Below, in pieces: positions 1 to 7,713 of a stretch of DNA of 64,000 bases. This stretch comes from Flavobacterium sp. 270 (GTDB lineage: Bacteria > Bacteroidota > Bacteroidia > Flavobacteriales > Flavobacteriaceae). The notes below the pieces were generated by a model. It had not been told where the DNA came from. It saw only the letters and a program-made list of their open reading frames with translations, and searched no databases. Within the stretch, counting starts at the first letter, position 1; every line of letters begins with the position of its first letter. The stretch is from NCBI RefSeq assembly GCF_004368785.1, contig NZ_SODM01000001.1, positions 1 to 64,000 of the forward strand, in the 5' to 3' direction. The translations under genes were made by a program, and so were the position numbers.

Positions 1-77
1 TCCCATCCCGAACAGAGTAGTTAAGCCCGCCTGCGCAGATGGTACTGCAGTATTGTGGGAGAGTATGTCGTCGCCTT
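1..77 (+). rRNA. rrf: 5S ribosomal RNA, 3' part
   Basis: The window opens inside a 5S rRNA. The string TCCCATCCCGAACAGAGTAG and the later GATGGTACTGC and GGGAGAGTATGTCGTCGCC segments match the conserved loop B/C and 3' domain of Bacteroidota 5S rRNA. The 5' third lies outside the window, so this is the end of an rRNA operon reading rightward. The exact 3' end is uncertain by a few bases. Confidence 0.93.
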
Positions 78-84
78 TCTTTTG

Positions 85-118
85 AAAAACCCTGTCCTAA
101 CCGGATAGGGTTTTTTGT
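85..118 (+). terminator. Intrinsic terminator of the rRNA operon
   Basis: CCCTGTCC (90-97) pairs with GGATAGGG (103-110) across a five-base loop, with one G:T wobble. The stem is extended by A-T pairs and followed by a T run. It sits directly behind the 5S rRNA. Confidence 0.88.
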
Positions 119-203
119 TTTATATTGATTTTGGATAATTTGTGAAAAGTTATCATTTGTAATATATTACGGATTAATTATGGATTTAATTTTAAAATTT
201 TAA

Positions 204-211
204 TACTTTTG
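204..211 (+). promoter_or_regulatory. Candidate -7 promoter element, TACTTTTG
   Basis: This is an exact match to the Bacteroidota -7 consensus TAnnTTTG, 28 bases before the DUF1569 start codon. No clean TTG is present at the -33 distance, so the call rests on the -7 box and position alone. Confidence 0.5.
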
Positions 212-239
212 TTTATCGTAATTTTGAATTTCCAAATAA

Positions 240-692
240 ATGAATAATATTTTTTTAAAAGAAGATTGTCAAACCATCATTAATCGAATAAATCAACTGA
301 AACCTGATTCTGTCGCGTTATGGGGAAAGATGAGTGTTTCGCAAATGCTTGCACATTGTAGTGTATCTTATGAAATGGTTTACGAAGATATTCATAAGAA
401 GCCAAATGGTTTTATGAAATTGATTTTAAAATCATTTGTAAAAAATAAAGTGGTTAGTGATAAACCTTATCCTAGAAACAATCCGACGGCTCCACAGTTT
501 ATTATAAAAGATGATCGTAATTTTGCTATTGAAAAATCAAGATTAATAAATTATATTATTAAAACTCAGGAATTAGGGGTAAATGAATTTGAAGGTAAAG
601 AATCTCATTCGTTTGGAAAATTAACTGCCATAGAATGGAATAATATGTTTGCTAAACATTTAGATCATCATTTAAGTCAATTTGGCGTTTAA
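240..692 (+). CDS. DUF1569 family protein (DinB-like fold)
   Basis: A 150-residue soluble protein. The N-terminal W-G-x-M-S-V-x-Q-M-L-A-H block and the C-terminal H-L-D-H-H-L-x-Q-F-G block are the hallmarks of DUF1569, a branch of the DinB/YfiT four-helix superfamily. Their histidines are expected to form a metal site. The reaction is unknown; relatives are thiol- or metal-dependent enzymes. The ATG is preceded by an A-rich leader and a candidate TAnnTTTG promoter. The next gene starts 20 bases downstream, suggesting cotranscription. The family call is firm, the function is not. Confidence 0.8.
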   Translation: MNNIFLKEDCQTIINRINQLKPDSVALWGKMSVSQMLAHCSVSYEMVYEDIHKKPNGFMKLILKSFVKNKVVSDKPYPRNNPTAPQFIIKDDRNFAIEKSRLINYIIKTQELGVNEFEGKESHSFGKLTAIEWNNMFAKHLDHHLSQFGV

Positions 693-712
693 TCTAATCT
701 CTCAAATTTGCC

Positions 713-1147
713 ATGAAACAAAATATAATTTTAATTTTTCTTTTTATCGGATTCTCAGCGACTGCTCAAAAACAAGATGTGCAGAAAGTTATTGAAGATT
801 TCTTTATTGGATTTCATCAAAAAGATACAGTTAAACTACAATCTGTCTGCTCAGATAAAATTATTTTACAATCTATCAGTGAGAGTAAAGTAAAAGGAAA
901 TAAATTGTCTAATGAATCTAGAGCTGAATTTTATAAATCAATTTCATCGATTCCTTCAAATATGAAATTCAACGAAAAAATATTAAGTTATACTATTCAG
1001 ATTGATGGTAGTATGGCTCATGTTTGGGCTCCGTATGAATTTTATATCAATGATAAACTAAGCCATTCAGGAGTAAATACTTTTACTTTATTCAAAGAAA
1101 AAGATAATTGGAAAATTATTTATCTAATTGATACACGAAGAAAATAG
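713..1147 (+). CDS. Secreted NTF2/SnoaL-like protein
   Basis: A 144-residue protein with a signal peptide (about residues 1-18, ending S-A-T-A-Q). The mature part begins with a helix of the type V-x-K-V-I-E-D-F-F-x-G-F-H-Q-K-D. Strands follow that end in T-F-T-L-F-K-E-K-D-N-W-K-I-I-Y-L-I-D-T-R. This order is typical of the NTF2-like (SnoaL/DUF4440) cone fold. Members act as small-ligand binding or enzymatic domains, and no specific substrate can be inferred. It probably shares a transcript with the DUF1569 gene upstream and converges on the endonuclease gene, whose stop is only four bases away. Confidence 0.7.
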   Translation: MKQNIILIFLFIGFSATAQKQDVQKVIEDFFIGFHQKDTVKLQSVCSDKIILQSISESKVKGNKLSNESRAEFYKSISSIPSNMKFNEKILSYTIQIDGSMAHVWAPYEFYINDKLSHSGVNTFTLFKEKDNWKIIYLIDTRRK

Positions 1148-1151
1148 CTTT

Positions 1152-1796
1152 TTAAACAACGTGAGTTTTATAATATAGACAGTCATCTGCCATTAAGCAA
1201 ATTTCGCATTTAGGTGTTGGTCTGCAGATTTCTCTTCCCAAAAAGGAAATAGCCATTCCGATTTCTGACCAGATGGATTTTGGAAGGACTTTCATAAGGT
1301 CTTTTTCAACTTTATTTCCGTCTTTAGCTTCTTTAATTATTCCCAGTCTTGGCGCTACTCGTATTACATGTAGATCTGCAATTATTCCTTCAGCCGGTTT
1401 ACCTGTTTCTCTCAAAATAACATTGGCCGATTTTCTGCCAATTCCTTTTAATGCTGTCAGGCCTTCCATTGTAGATGGTATATTTTCATCTTTTTTAATG
1501 ATTTGTGCTATTTCTAGCAGCCAATTTGCTTTGGTTGGATAATTTCTAACTTTACTTATATATGGAATAAATGTTTCAATATCTGTTTTTGATAGACTTT
1601 GAAGGGTAGGAAACTTTTCAAATAAAGCCGGAGCAATTTTATTTATATTAGCATCAGAATCTTGTGCAGACAAAACTACCATTACAAGTAGTTGGTAGGT
1701 ATTGTGGTAATCTAAAGGATGTTTTTCACCTTTATATTTTTTTATAAGAGGTTTCAATTTTTCTCCCCAATCTGATGTTTCTTCAAATAAATCCAT
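1152..1796 (-). CDS. nth: Endonuclease III family DNA glycosylase/AP lyase
   Basis: A 214-residue protein, the usual length for Nth, which removes oxidised pyrimidines and cleaves the abasic site. The helix-hairpin-helix reads LKGIGRKSANV, giving the Schiff-base lysine at Lys122. The general-base aspartate is Asp141, in ADLHVIRVAPR. Four cysteines at 191, 197, 200 and 206 form the C-terminal 4Fe-4S loop. The first spacing is C-x5-C rather than the usual C-x6-C. The Q-x2-D element reads SAQDSD rather than SAQ(T/A)TD. It probably forms an operon with the hydrolase 44 bases upstream. It may be a divergent Nth-like enzyme with altered specificity. Confidence 0.85.
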   Translation of the reverse strand: MDLFEETSDWGEKLKPLIKKYKGEKHPLDYHNTYQLLVMVVLSAQDSDANINKIAPALFEKFPTLQSLSKTDIETFIPYISKVRNYPTKANWLLEIAQIIKKDENIPSTMEGLTALKGIGRKSANVILRETGKPAEGIIADLHVIRVAPRLGIIKEAKDGNKVEKDLMKVLPKSIWSEIGMAISFLGREICRPTPKCEICLMADDCLYYKTHVV

Positions 1797-1840
1797 TGTA
1801 TCTCTCTTTAATTTGATTAAAAAATGTAACTATTATAAAG

Positions 1841-2707
1841 TTAATTACTTTTTATAAAATCCAGGACTTTTTTAATAACATTTTGATTTCCAAGTATCTT
1901 TCTATGTCCTAGTTTATCTGTCAAAAATAAAGTTCCATTTTCTAAATGTTCGTGAATATGTATTCCTGCTTTTACAGCAACTTCGGGATCATCATTATCA
2001 TGAATTACTAAAACGGGAGTTTTAATTTGCATTGCTGCTCTATACGCAGAATAATTATCCATTTTGGTTTGGTATTTGTTTTCAAAATAAGCACACAGAA
2101 GATTGCTCATTTTTGGTTTTAAACCCAATTTTGAAATAAAGTCATCTAAAATATCCTGCACAATATCACCACTGCCAATAATAACTGCTTTCTCTACTTT
2201 TAAACCATTTTTTATTGCATTTAAAACTGACATTCCCCCTAATGAATGTCCAATTGCAACATCAAAAGGACCGTATTGCTTTTCGATTTCCAGAATAGAT
2301 TCTATAAAATCGGACATTATTGTAGTTCTACCTTCTGATTTTCCGTGAGCTGGAGCATCAAAACTTATGGTAGAATATCCGTTTTGTAAAAGTTCATCAG
2401 CAATTTTAAATAATTGAGTTCCTCTTCCAGACCAACCATGAACTAATAAAATCTTCCTTTCGCTTTTTCCATATTCATAGGTAATAATGCTTTTTTCTAT
2501 TGCAGGAACGTACATTTTATTTTGGATGCTTTTACGATCCATTTCTAATTCTCTTTTAGGAACTTTATGTTTTATGGGAGTTGTAAAAAGTTTTGCAGCA
2601 TATTTTGTAGCCAATTTAGTAGAAATAAAAGCGCATATTTTGCTGGATATTATAATAAAGCGTGGAATTTTTAAAGATTGAATAGGATTAGAAGTCTTTT
2701 TTGACAT
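1841..2707 (-). CDS. Alpha/beta hydrolase
   Basis: A 288-residue alpha/beta-hydrolase. The oxyanion HG is at residues 90-91 (LLVHGWSGRG), the nucleophile elbow GHSLGG places Ser155, the acidic residue is near Asp239/240 (HDNDDPEVA), and the histidine is His268 (KLGHRK). The first 60 residues are basic with a hydrophobic stretch and may associate with the membrane, but no cleavable signal is obvious. The substrate is unknown; esterases and lipases of this type act on acyl esters. The gene is followed by nth on the same strand and is divergent from glgA. Confidence 0.78.
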   Translation of the reverse strand: MSKKTSNPIQSLKIPRFIIISSKICAFISTKLATKYAAKLFTTPIKHKVPKRELEMDRKSIQNKMYVPAIEKSIITYEYGKSERKILLVHGWSGRGTQLFKIADELLQNGYSTISFDAPAHGKSEGRTTIMSDFIESILEIEKQYGPFDVAIGHSLGGMSVLNAIKNGLKVEKAVIIGSGDIVQDILDDFISKLGLKPKMSNLLCAYFENKYQTKMDNYSAYRAAMQIKTPVLVIHDNDDPEVAVKAGIHIHEHLENGTLFLTDKLGHRKILGNQNVIKKVLDFIKSN

Positions 2708-2846
2708 ATTGATAAATTTTATTTCAAGTCCAAATTTCGTTTATTTTTTCCTAAATTTAAAGAACATAAAAGTAGTATAATTAATGACTGCTTACTGAAA
2801 AGAAGCGGTGATTTAATTTTAGTAAAATGTTTTATAAAATTCTATA

Positions 2847-4274
2847 ATGGAAATATTTCATATTAGTGCAGAATGTTACCCTATGGCAAAAGTCGGTGGT
2901 TTGGCCGATGTGGTAGGAGCATTACCTAAATATCAAAATAAGGCTGGTCATAAAGTCCGGGTAGTTATACCGTGTTATGATACTAAATTTAAAAAAGAAA
3001 ATGAATTTGAATGCGTTCATTGGGCCAATATCAAATTAGGAAACTTTGATTTTCCTTTTAGTATTTTAAAAGAAACTACCAATAAATTAGGATACGAATT
3101 GTATTTGGTTGAAATCAAAGAATTATTCGATCGTCCGAATATATATGGGTATGAAGATGATATTGAGCGATTTTTATCTTTTCAGATCGCAGCATTAGAT
3201 TGGATTTCGGGTAGAGAAACTATTCCCGAAATTATAAACTGCCATGATCATCATACAGGTGTAATTCCGTTTATGATTAAATATGCTTATAAATATGAAA
3301 ATTTAAGAAGCATTAAAACAGTGATTACCATTCATAATGGTTTATATCAAGGATGGTTTGGATTTGATAAATTACATTATCTGCCAGAATTTAATTTAAT
3401 GCACGTTGGTTTTTTAGAATGGAATAATTCTATTAATTCATTAGCTGTTGGAGTTAAATGTGCTCAGGCAGTTACGACAGTTTCGCCTAGTTATTTAAAT
3501 GAAATTAATATTGCAGCAAACGGTCTGGAAGATTTATTTAAATCTGTAAGAAATAAATCTAAAGGGATTTTAAACGGAATAGATATTGAAGTTTGGGATC
3601 CATCAAAAGACATAATGATTAATGAAAATTACTCCATTAAAGATTTTGAAGCTGGAAAACAAAAGAATAAAGAAAAACTGTGTGAGCAATTTGACTTAGA
3701 TCCTTCAAAACCTTTATTTAGTTTTATTGGACGTTTGTTTGAAGAAAAAGGTGGTGATTTATTGCCTCAAGCTTCGGCTTTGGCTTTATCAGAGAATTTT
3801 GAAAATATAAATATCCTGATTTTAGGATCTGGAAATTCAGAAATAGAATCTCAATTGCTGCAATTGAGGAATGATTACAATGGCAATTACAACGTATTTA
3901 TTGGTTATAATGAAGAATTAGCACATTTGATTTATGCAGGTTCAGATTTTATTTTGATGCCTTCTCGCGTTGAACCGTGCGGTTTAAACCAAATGTATGC
4001 ACTGCGTTACGGAACGGTGCCGATTGTGAGAAGAACAGGCGGTTTGCGTGATACTGTGATTGATTTTGGTGATGATGGAAATGGGATTTGTCACGATCAG
4101 GCGTCTGTTGGAGATATTTGTTATTCTATAAATCGAGCTGTAAAATTATATGCCGACAAAATAAATTTCAATACTATTATTGAAAGAGGAATGAATACTG
4201 ATCATTCCTGGGAAAGAGTATGTGAGGAATACATAGAGATATACAACTTAATAATTCAGAAAAATGAAGTTTAA
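2847..4274 (+). CDS. glgA: Glycogen (starch) synthase, GT5
   Basis: A 475-residue GT5 enzyme that adds ADP-glucose to alpha-1,4-glucan. The N-terminal K-x-G-G-L donor-binding motif is at Lys15 (AKVGGLADVVGALP). The C-terminal GT-B domain has FIGRL near residue 290 and the E-x7-E region beginning at Glu376 (RVEPCGLNQMYALRYG), followed by RRTGGL. The gene begins a rightward cluster. Its last 11 bases overlap the start of glgC, which implies translational coupling between ADP-glucose production and use. No clean TAnnTTTG box was found in the 139 bases upstream. Confidence 0.95.
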   Translation: MEIFHISAECYPMAKVGGLADVVGALPKYQNKAGHKVRVVIPCYDTKFKKENEFECVHWANIKLGNFDFPFSILKETTNKLGYELYLVEIKELFDRPNIYGYEDDIERFLSFQIAALDWISGRETIPEIINCHDHHTGVIPFMIKYAYKYENLRSIKTVITIHNGLYQGWFGFDKLHYLPEFNLMHVGFLEWNNSINSLAVGVKCAQAVTTVSPSYLNEINIAANGLEDLFKSVRNKSKGILNGIDIEVWDPSKDIMINENYSIKDFEAGKQKNKEKLCEQFDLDPSKPLFSFIGRLFEEKGGDLLPQASALALSENFENINILILGSGNSEIESQLLQLRNDYNGNYNVFIGYNEELAHLIYAGSDFILMPSRVEPCGLNQMYALRYGTVPIVRRTGGLRDTVIDFGDDGNGICHDQASVGDICYSINRAVKLYADKINFNTIIERGMNTDHSWERVCEEYIEIYNLIIQKNEV

Positions 4275-5544
4275 AAAGAAAAATGTAGTTGCGATTATTT
4301 TAGGAGGCGGGCAAGGATCACGCTTGTTCCCATTAACAGAAACAAGATCTAAACCAGCTGTGCCAATTGGAGGAAAATACAGATTGGTAGATATTCCGAT
4401 TTCAAATTGTATCAATTCAGATATTTTTAAAATATTTGTATTAACGCAGTTTAATTCTGCGTCTTTAAATGCGCACATCAAAAACACTTTTAATTTTAGT
4501 ATTTTCAGTCAGTCATTTGTCGATATTTTGGCGGCTGAGCAAACTCCCGATAATCCAACTTGGTTTCAGGGAACTGCAGATGCTGTTCGCCAATGTATGG
4601 CGCATTTTCAAAAACACGATTTTGATCATGCTTTAATTTTATCTGGAGATCAATTGTATCAAATGGATTTTAATGAAATGCTGGAAGCTCACATCGCAAG
4701 TAATGCAGAAATTTCGATCGCTACGTTGCCTGTAAATGCTAAAGATGCCCCGGAATTTGGAATCCTTAAAACGAATCATGAAAATTGTGTAGAAGCTTTT
4801 ATAGAGAAACCAGATGCTTCGCTTTTACCTGAATGGGAATCTGAAGTAAGCGAAGAAATGCACGCAAAAGGTAAAAAATACCTGGCATCAATGGGAATTT
4901 ATATCTTCAATAAAGGACTTTTAGAAGATCTAATGGCTGATCCTCATACTAAAGATTTCGGAAAAGAAATTATTCCTCATGCCGTTGGAAAACATAAAAT
5001 ATTAAGTTACCAATACGAAGGTTATTGGACAGATATCGGAAATATCGAATCTTTCTTTGAAGCTAATATTGGTTTAACGGCTGATATTCCGGAGTTTAAT
5101 TTGTTTGATAATGACAACAAAATCTTTACACGTCCGAGATTATTACCGCCATCAAAATTTAGAAATTCGATTATCAATCAATCTTTAATTTCTGAAGGTT
5201 GTATTATTAATGCTAAAGAAATTAAAAGTTCTGTGATTGGTATTCGTTCCCGAATTGGAGAAGGAACTATTTTAGAAAATTGTTATGTAATGGGGAACGA
5301 TTTTTATCAGGATCTTGACGAATTGCATGAGGATACTCATAATAATAAAATTCATGTTGGTATCGGAGAAAATTGTTTTATAAAAAATGTTTTGGTCGAT
5401 AAAAACGTGCGTATTGGAAACAATGTTCACATTAATGGCGGTAAGCATTTAGACAATTTTACAAATGAATTATACACGATAAAAGACGGAATTGTTGTCA
5501 TTAAAAAAGGAGTTGTCCTTTCGGATAATTTTAGAATAGAATAA
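4264..5544 (+). CDS. glgC: Glucose-1-phosphate adenylyltransferase
   Basis: A 426-residue ADP-glucose pyrophosphorylase that makes the glucosyl donor from glucose-1-phosphate and ATP. The nucleotide-binding loop GGGQGSRLFPLT (residues 14-25) is followed by SKPAVPIGGKYRLVDIPISN. FIEKP and YWTDIG mark the sugar-phosphate site and the end of the catalytic domain. From about residue 290 a left-handed beta-helix of hexapeptide-like turns (IGIRSRIGEGT, VRIGNNVHI) forms the oligomerisation and regulatory domain. The start overlaps the end of glgA. Confidence 0.95.
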   Translation: MKFKKKNVVAIILGGGQGSRLFPLTETRSKPAVPIGGKYRLVDIPISNCINSDIFKIFVLTQFNSASLNAHIKNTFNFSIFSQSFVDILAAEQTPDNPTWFQGTADAVRQCMAHFQKHDFDHALILSGDQLYQMDFNEMLEAHIASNAEISIATLPVNAKDAPEFGILKTNHENCVEAFIEKPDASLLPEWESEVSEEMHAKGKKYLASMGIYIFNKGLLEDLMADPHTKDFGKEIIPHAVGKHKILSYQYEGYWTDIGNIESFFEANIGLTADIPEFNLFDNDNKIFTRPRLLPPSKFRNSIINQSLISEGCIINAKEIKSSVIGIRSRIGEGTILENCYVMGNDFYQDLDELHEDTHNNKIHVGIGENCFIKNVLVDKNVRIGNNVHINGGKHLDNFTNELYTIKDGIVVIKKGVVLSDNFRIE

Positions 5545-5550
5545 CATTTA

Positions 5551-5584
5551 AAATTCCAATATAAAAAATCCAAATTCCAAATTT
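5551..5584. repeat. AAATTCCAA-type dispersed intergenic motif
   Basis: The glgC-glgB gap contains AAATTCCAA followed by TCCAAATTCCAAATTT. The same words recur in both orientations near 18404-18560, 38647-38684 and 38876-38908, always between genes. Confidence 0.6.
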
Positions 5585-5607
5585 CACCATTGCCTTAAAA
5601 ACCAAAT

Positions 5608-7518
5608 ATGAATAAAGTTATTACGCATTCTCTTTTTACTGATTTTGATATTGATTTATTCAAAGCTGGGAAACATTTTAAATTGTATGAAAAGCTTGGT
5701 GCACATTTAATTGAAGTAAATGGAGTAAAAGGTGTTTATTTTGCGGTTTGGGCTCCAACAGCGGCTTCTGTTTCGGTTGTTGGTGATTTTAATTATTGGA
5801 CACAAAACGAACATCAATTGCAGGTAAGATGGGATTCTTCTGGAATTTGGGAAGGTTTTATTCCTGAAATTGAAAAAGGAGCACTTTATAAATATAAAAT
5901 TGAGTCGAATATTGATGGAATAGTAACCGAAAAAGCAGATCCTTTTGCTTTGTATTGCGAAAAACCGCCACATACCGCTTCTGTTGTCTGGGATTTAAAT
6001 CATGATTGGAAAGATGAAAAATGGATGCAATCACGCAAGGAAAGCAACCGTTTAGACAAACCGTATTCAGTTTACGAAATACATTTGGGTTCCTGGAAAC
6101 GCGGCGATCATAACCGATTTTTGACTTATCTGGAACTTGCCGACGATTTAGTTAAATATGTAAAAGAAACTGGTTTTACGCATGTTGAATTTATGCCAAT
6201 TATGGAATATCCTTATGATCCTTCTTGGGGTTATCAACTAACAGGATATTTTGCGCCGACTTCCAGATTTGGGAAACCACAGGATTTTATGGTTTTGGTT
6301 GATAAATTACATCAGGCTGGAATTGGAGTTATTCTAGATTGGGTACCGTCGCATTTTCCTGATGATGCGCATGGTTTAGGTTTCTTTGACGGATCACATT
6401 TATACGAACATCCAGATCGCAGAAAAGGCTATCATCCGGATTGGAAAAGTTTGGTTTTTAATTACGGACGAAATGAAGTTCGTGCTTTTTTGATTAGTAA
6501 TGCCGTTTTTTGGTTGCAAAATTATCATGCCGACGGATTACGTGTTGATGCCGTAGCGTCAATGTTATATCTTGATTATTCAAGAGAAGAAGGCGAGTGG
6601 GAACCTAATATTTATGGAGGAAGAGAAAATCTGGACACGATTAGTTTTCTTAAAGAATTTAATGAAGTAATCTATGCTAATTTTGATGGAGTTCAGACCA
6701 TTGCAGAAGAAAGCACTTCTTTTCCGATGGTTTCAAGACCAACTTTTACAGGTGGTTTAGGATTTGGAATGAAATGGATGATGGGATGGATGCACGATAC
6801 TTTAAAATACTTTCAGAAGGAAACGGTATATAGAAAATATCATCAGAACGAGTTGACTTTTTCTATGACGTATGCTTTTACGGAGAATTTTATGCTCCCG
6901 TTTTCGCATGATGAAGTGGTTTACGGAAAAAAATCTATTGCCAATAAAATGCCGGGTGATGAATGGCAGAAATTTGCCAATTTACGTTTATTATATGGCT
7001 ATATGTTTACACATCCCGGAACTAAATTATTGTTTATGGGTTCTGAATTTGGTCAAAGCGGCGAATGGAATTTTGAAAATAGTTTAGACTGGCATTTACT
7101 TCAATATGATTATCATTCGGGAATAAAAAATGTAATTACAGATTTAAATCAATTGTATAAATCGCAGCCGGCATTGTACGAAAAACAGTTTAGCGGAGAA
7201 GGTTTTGAATGGATTAATTATTCCGATCACCAAAATGCGGTTTTGTCGTACATCCGTAAAGGAAATAATGCAAAAGAAAATTTAATTATTGTCTGCAATT
7301 TCACTCAAGTGGTACGAGAAAATTATAGAATCGGAATTCCGGTTAAAGGTACATTAGAAGAAGTTTTTAATAGTGACTCTAAATCTTATGGCGGAAGTGG
7401 TATTAAAAATTCTAATGTTTTAAAAACGGAATCTGTGCCGTATGACGGAAGAGATTTTTCAATAGAATTAATTTTGCCTCCATTAAGTGTAGTCGTTTAT
7501 TCGATATCAGAAAAATAA
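5608..7518 (+). CDS. glgB: 1,4-alpha-glucan branching enzyme, GH13
   Basis: A 636-residue glycogen branching enzyme that transfers alpha-1,4 segments to form alpha-1,6 branches. An N-terminal CBM48 domain spans about residues 30-115 (VYFAVWAPTAASVSVVGDFN). The GH13 barrel shows DWVPSHFP, the nucleophile Asp314 in GLRVDAVASMLYLD, the acid Glu367 in IAEEST, and His434-Asp435 in FSHDEV. A C-terminal beta domain closes the protein. It has one early-set domain, as in the shorter class of GlgB. The 63-base gap from glgC carries a dispersed repeat but no terminator, so read-through is likely. Confidence 0.95.
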   Translation: MNKVITHSLFTDFDIDLFKAGKHFKLYEKLGAHLIEVNGVKGVYFAVWAPTAASVSVVGDFNYWTQNEHQLQVRWDSSGIWEGFIPEIEKGALYKYKIESNIDGIVTEKADPFALYCEKPPHTASVVWDLNHDWKDEKWMQSRKESNRLDKPYSVYEIHLGSWKRGDHNRFLTYLELADDLVKYVKETGFTHVEFMPIMEYPYDPSWGYQLTGYFAPTSRFGKPQDFMVLVDKLHQAGIGVILDWVPSHFPDDAHGLGFFDGSHLYEHPDRRKGYHPDWKSLVFNYGRNEVRAFLISNAVFWLQNYHADGLRVDAVASMLYLDYSREEGEWEPNIYGGRENLDTISFLKEFNEVIYANFDGVQTIAEESTSFPMVSRPTFTGGLGFGMKWMMGWMHDTLKYFQKETVYRKYHQNELTFSMTYAFTENFMLPFSHDEVVYGKKSIANKMPGDEWQKFANLRLLYGYMFTHPGTKLLFMGSEFGQSGEWNFENSLDWHLLQYDYHSGIKNVITDLNQLYKSQPALYEKQFSGEGFEWINYSDHQNAVLSYIRKGNNAKENLIIVCNFTQVVRENYRIGIPVKGTLEEVFNSDSKSYGGSGIKNSNVLKTESVPYDGRDFSIELILPPLSVVVYSISEK

Positions 7519-7611
7519 GATATTCTTTTTGGGCCTTAAGATTTTATCATTTTTGAGCTTTAAAATTGATGAATTATTGATTTTTGTATTCGTAATTTAA
7601 AACTCATATAG

Positions 7612-7675
7612 AAAAAACGTTTTCGTTAATAAACCTTTTATTCATAGGACGTTACTAAGTTTTTTTATATGTTTG
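7612..7675 (+). promoter_or_regulatory. Candidate operator and -7 box before the GH31 gene
   Basis: The 195-base gap before the GH31 gene contains a perfect AAAACGTTTT palindrome (7614-7623). It lies inside the wider dyad AACG-TTTT-CGTT (7616-7627), which has the central-CG look of LacI-family operators. TATGTTTG at 7668-7675 matches the TAnnTTTG -7 consensus and lies 38 bases before the ATG. No good -33 TTG is seen. The operator assignment is an inference from symmetry. Confidence 0.35.
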
Positions 7676-7713
7676 AAATAGCATTACGTTAGTATAATTA
7701 ATTCATTAGTATT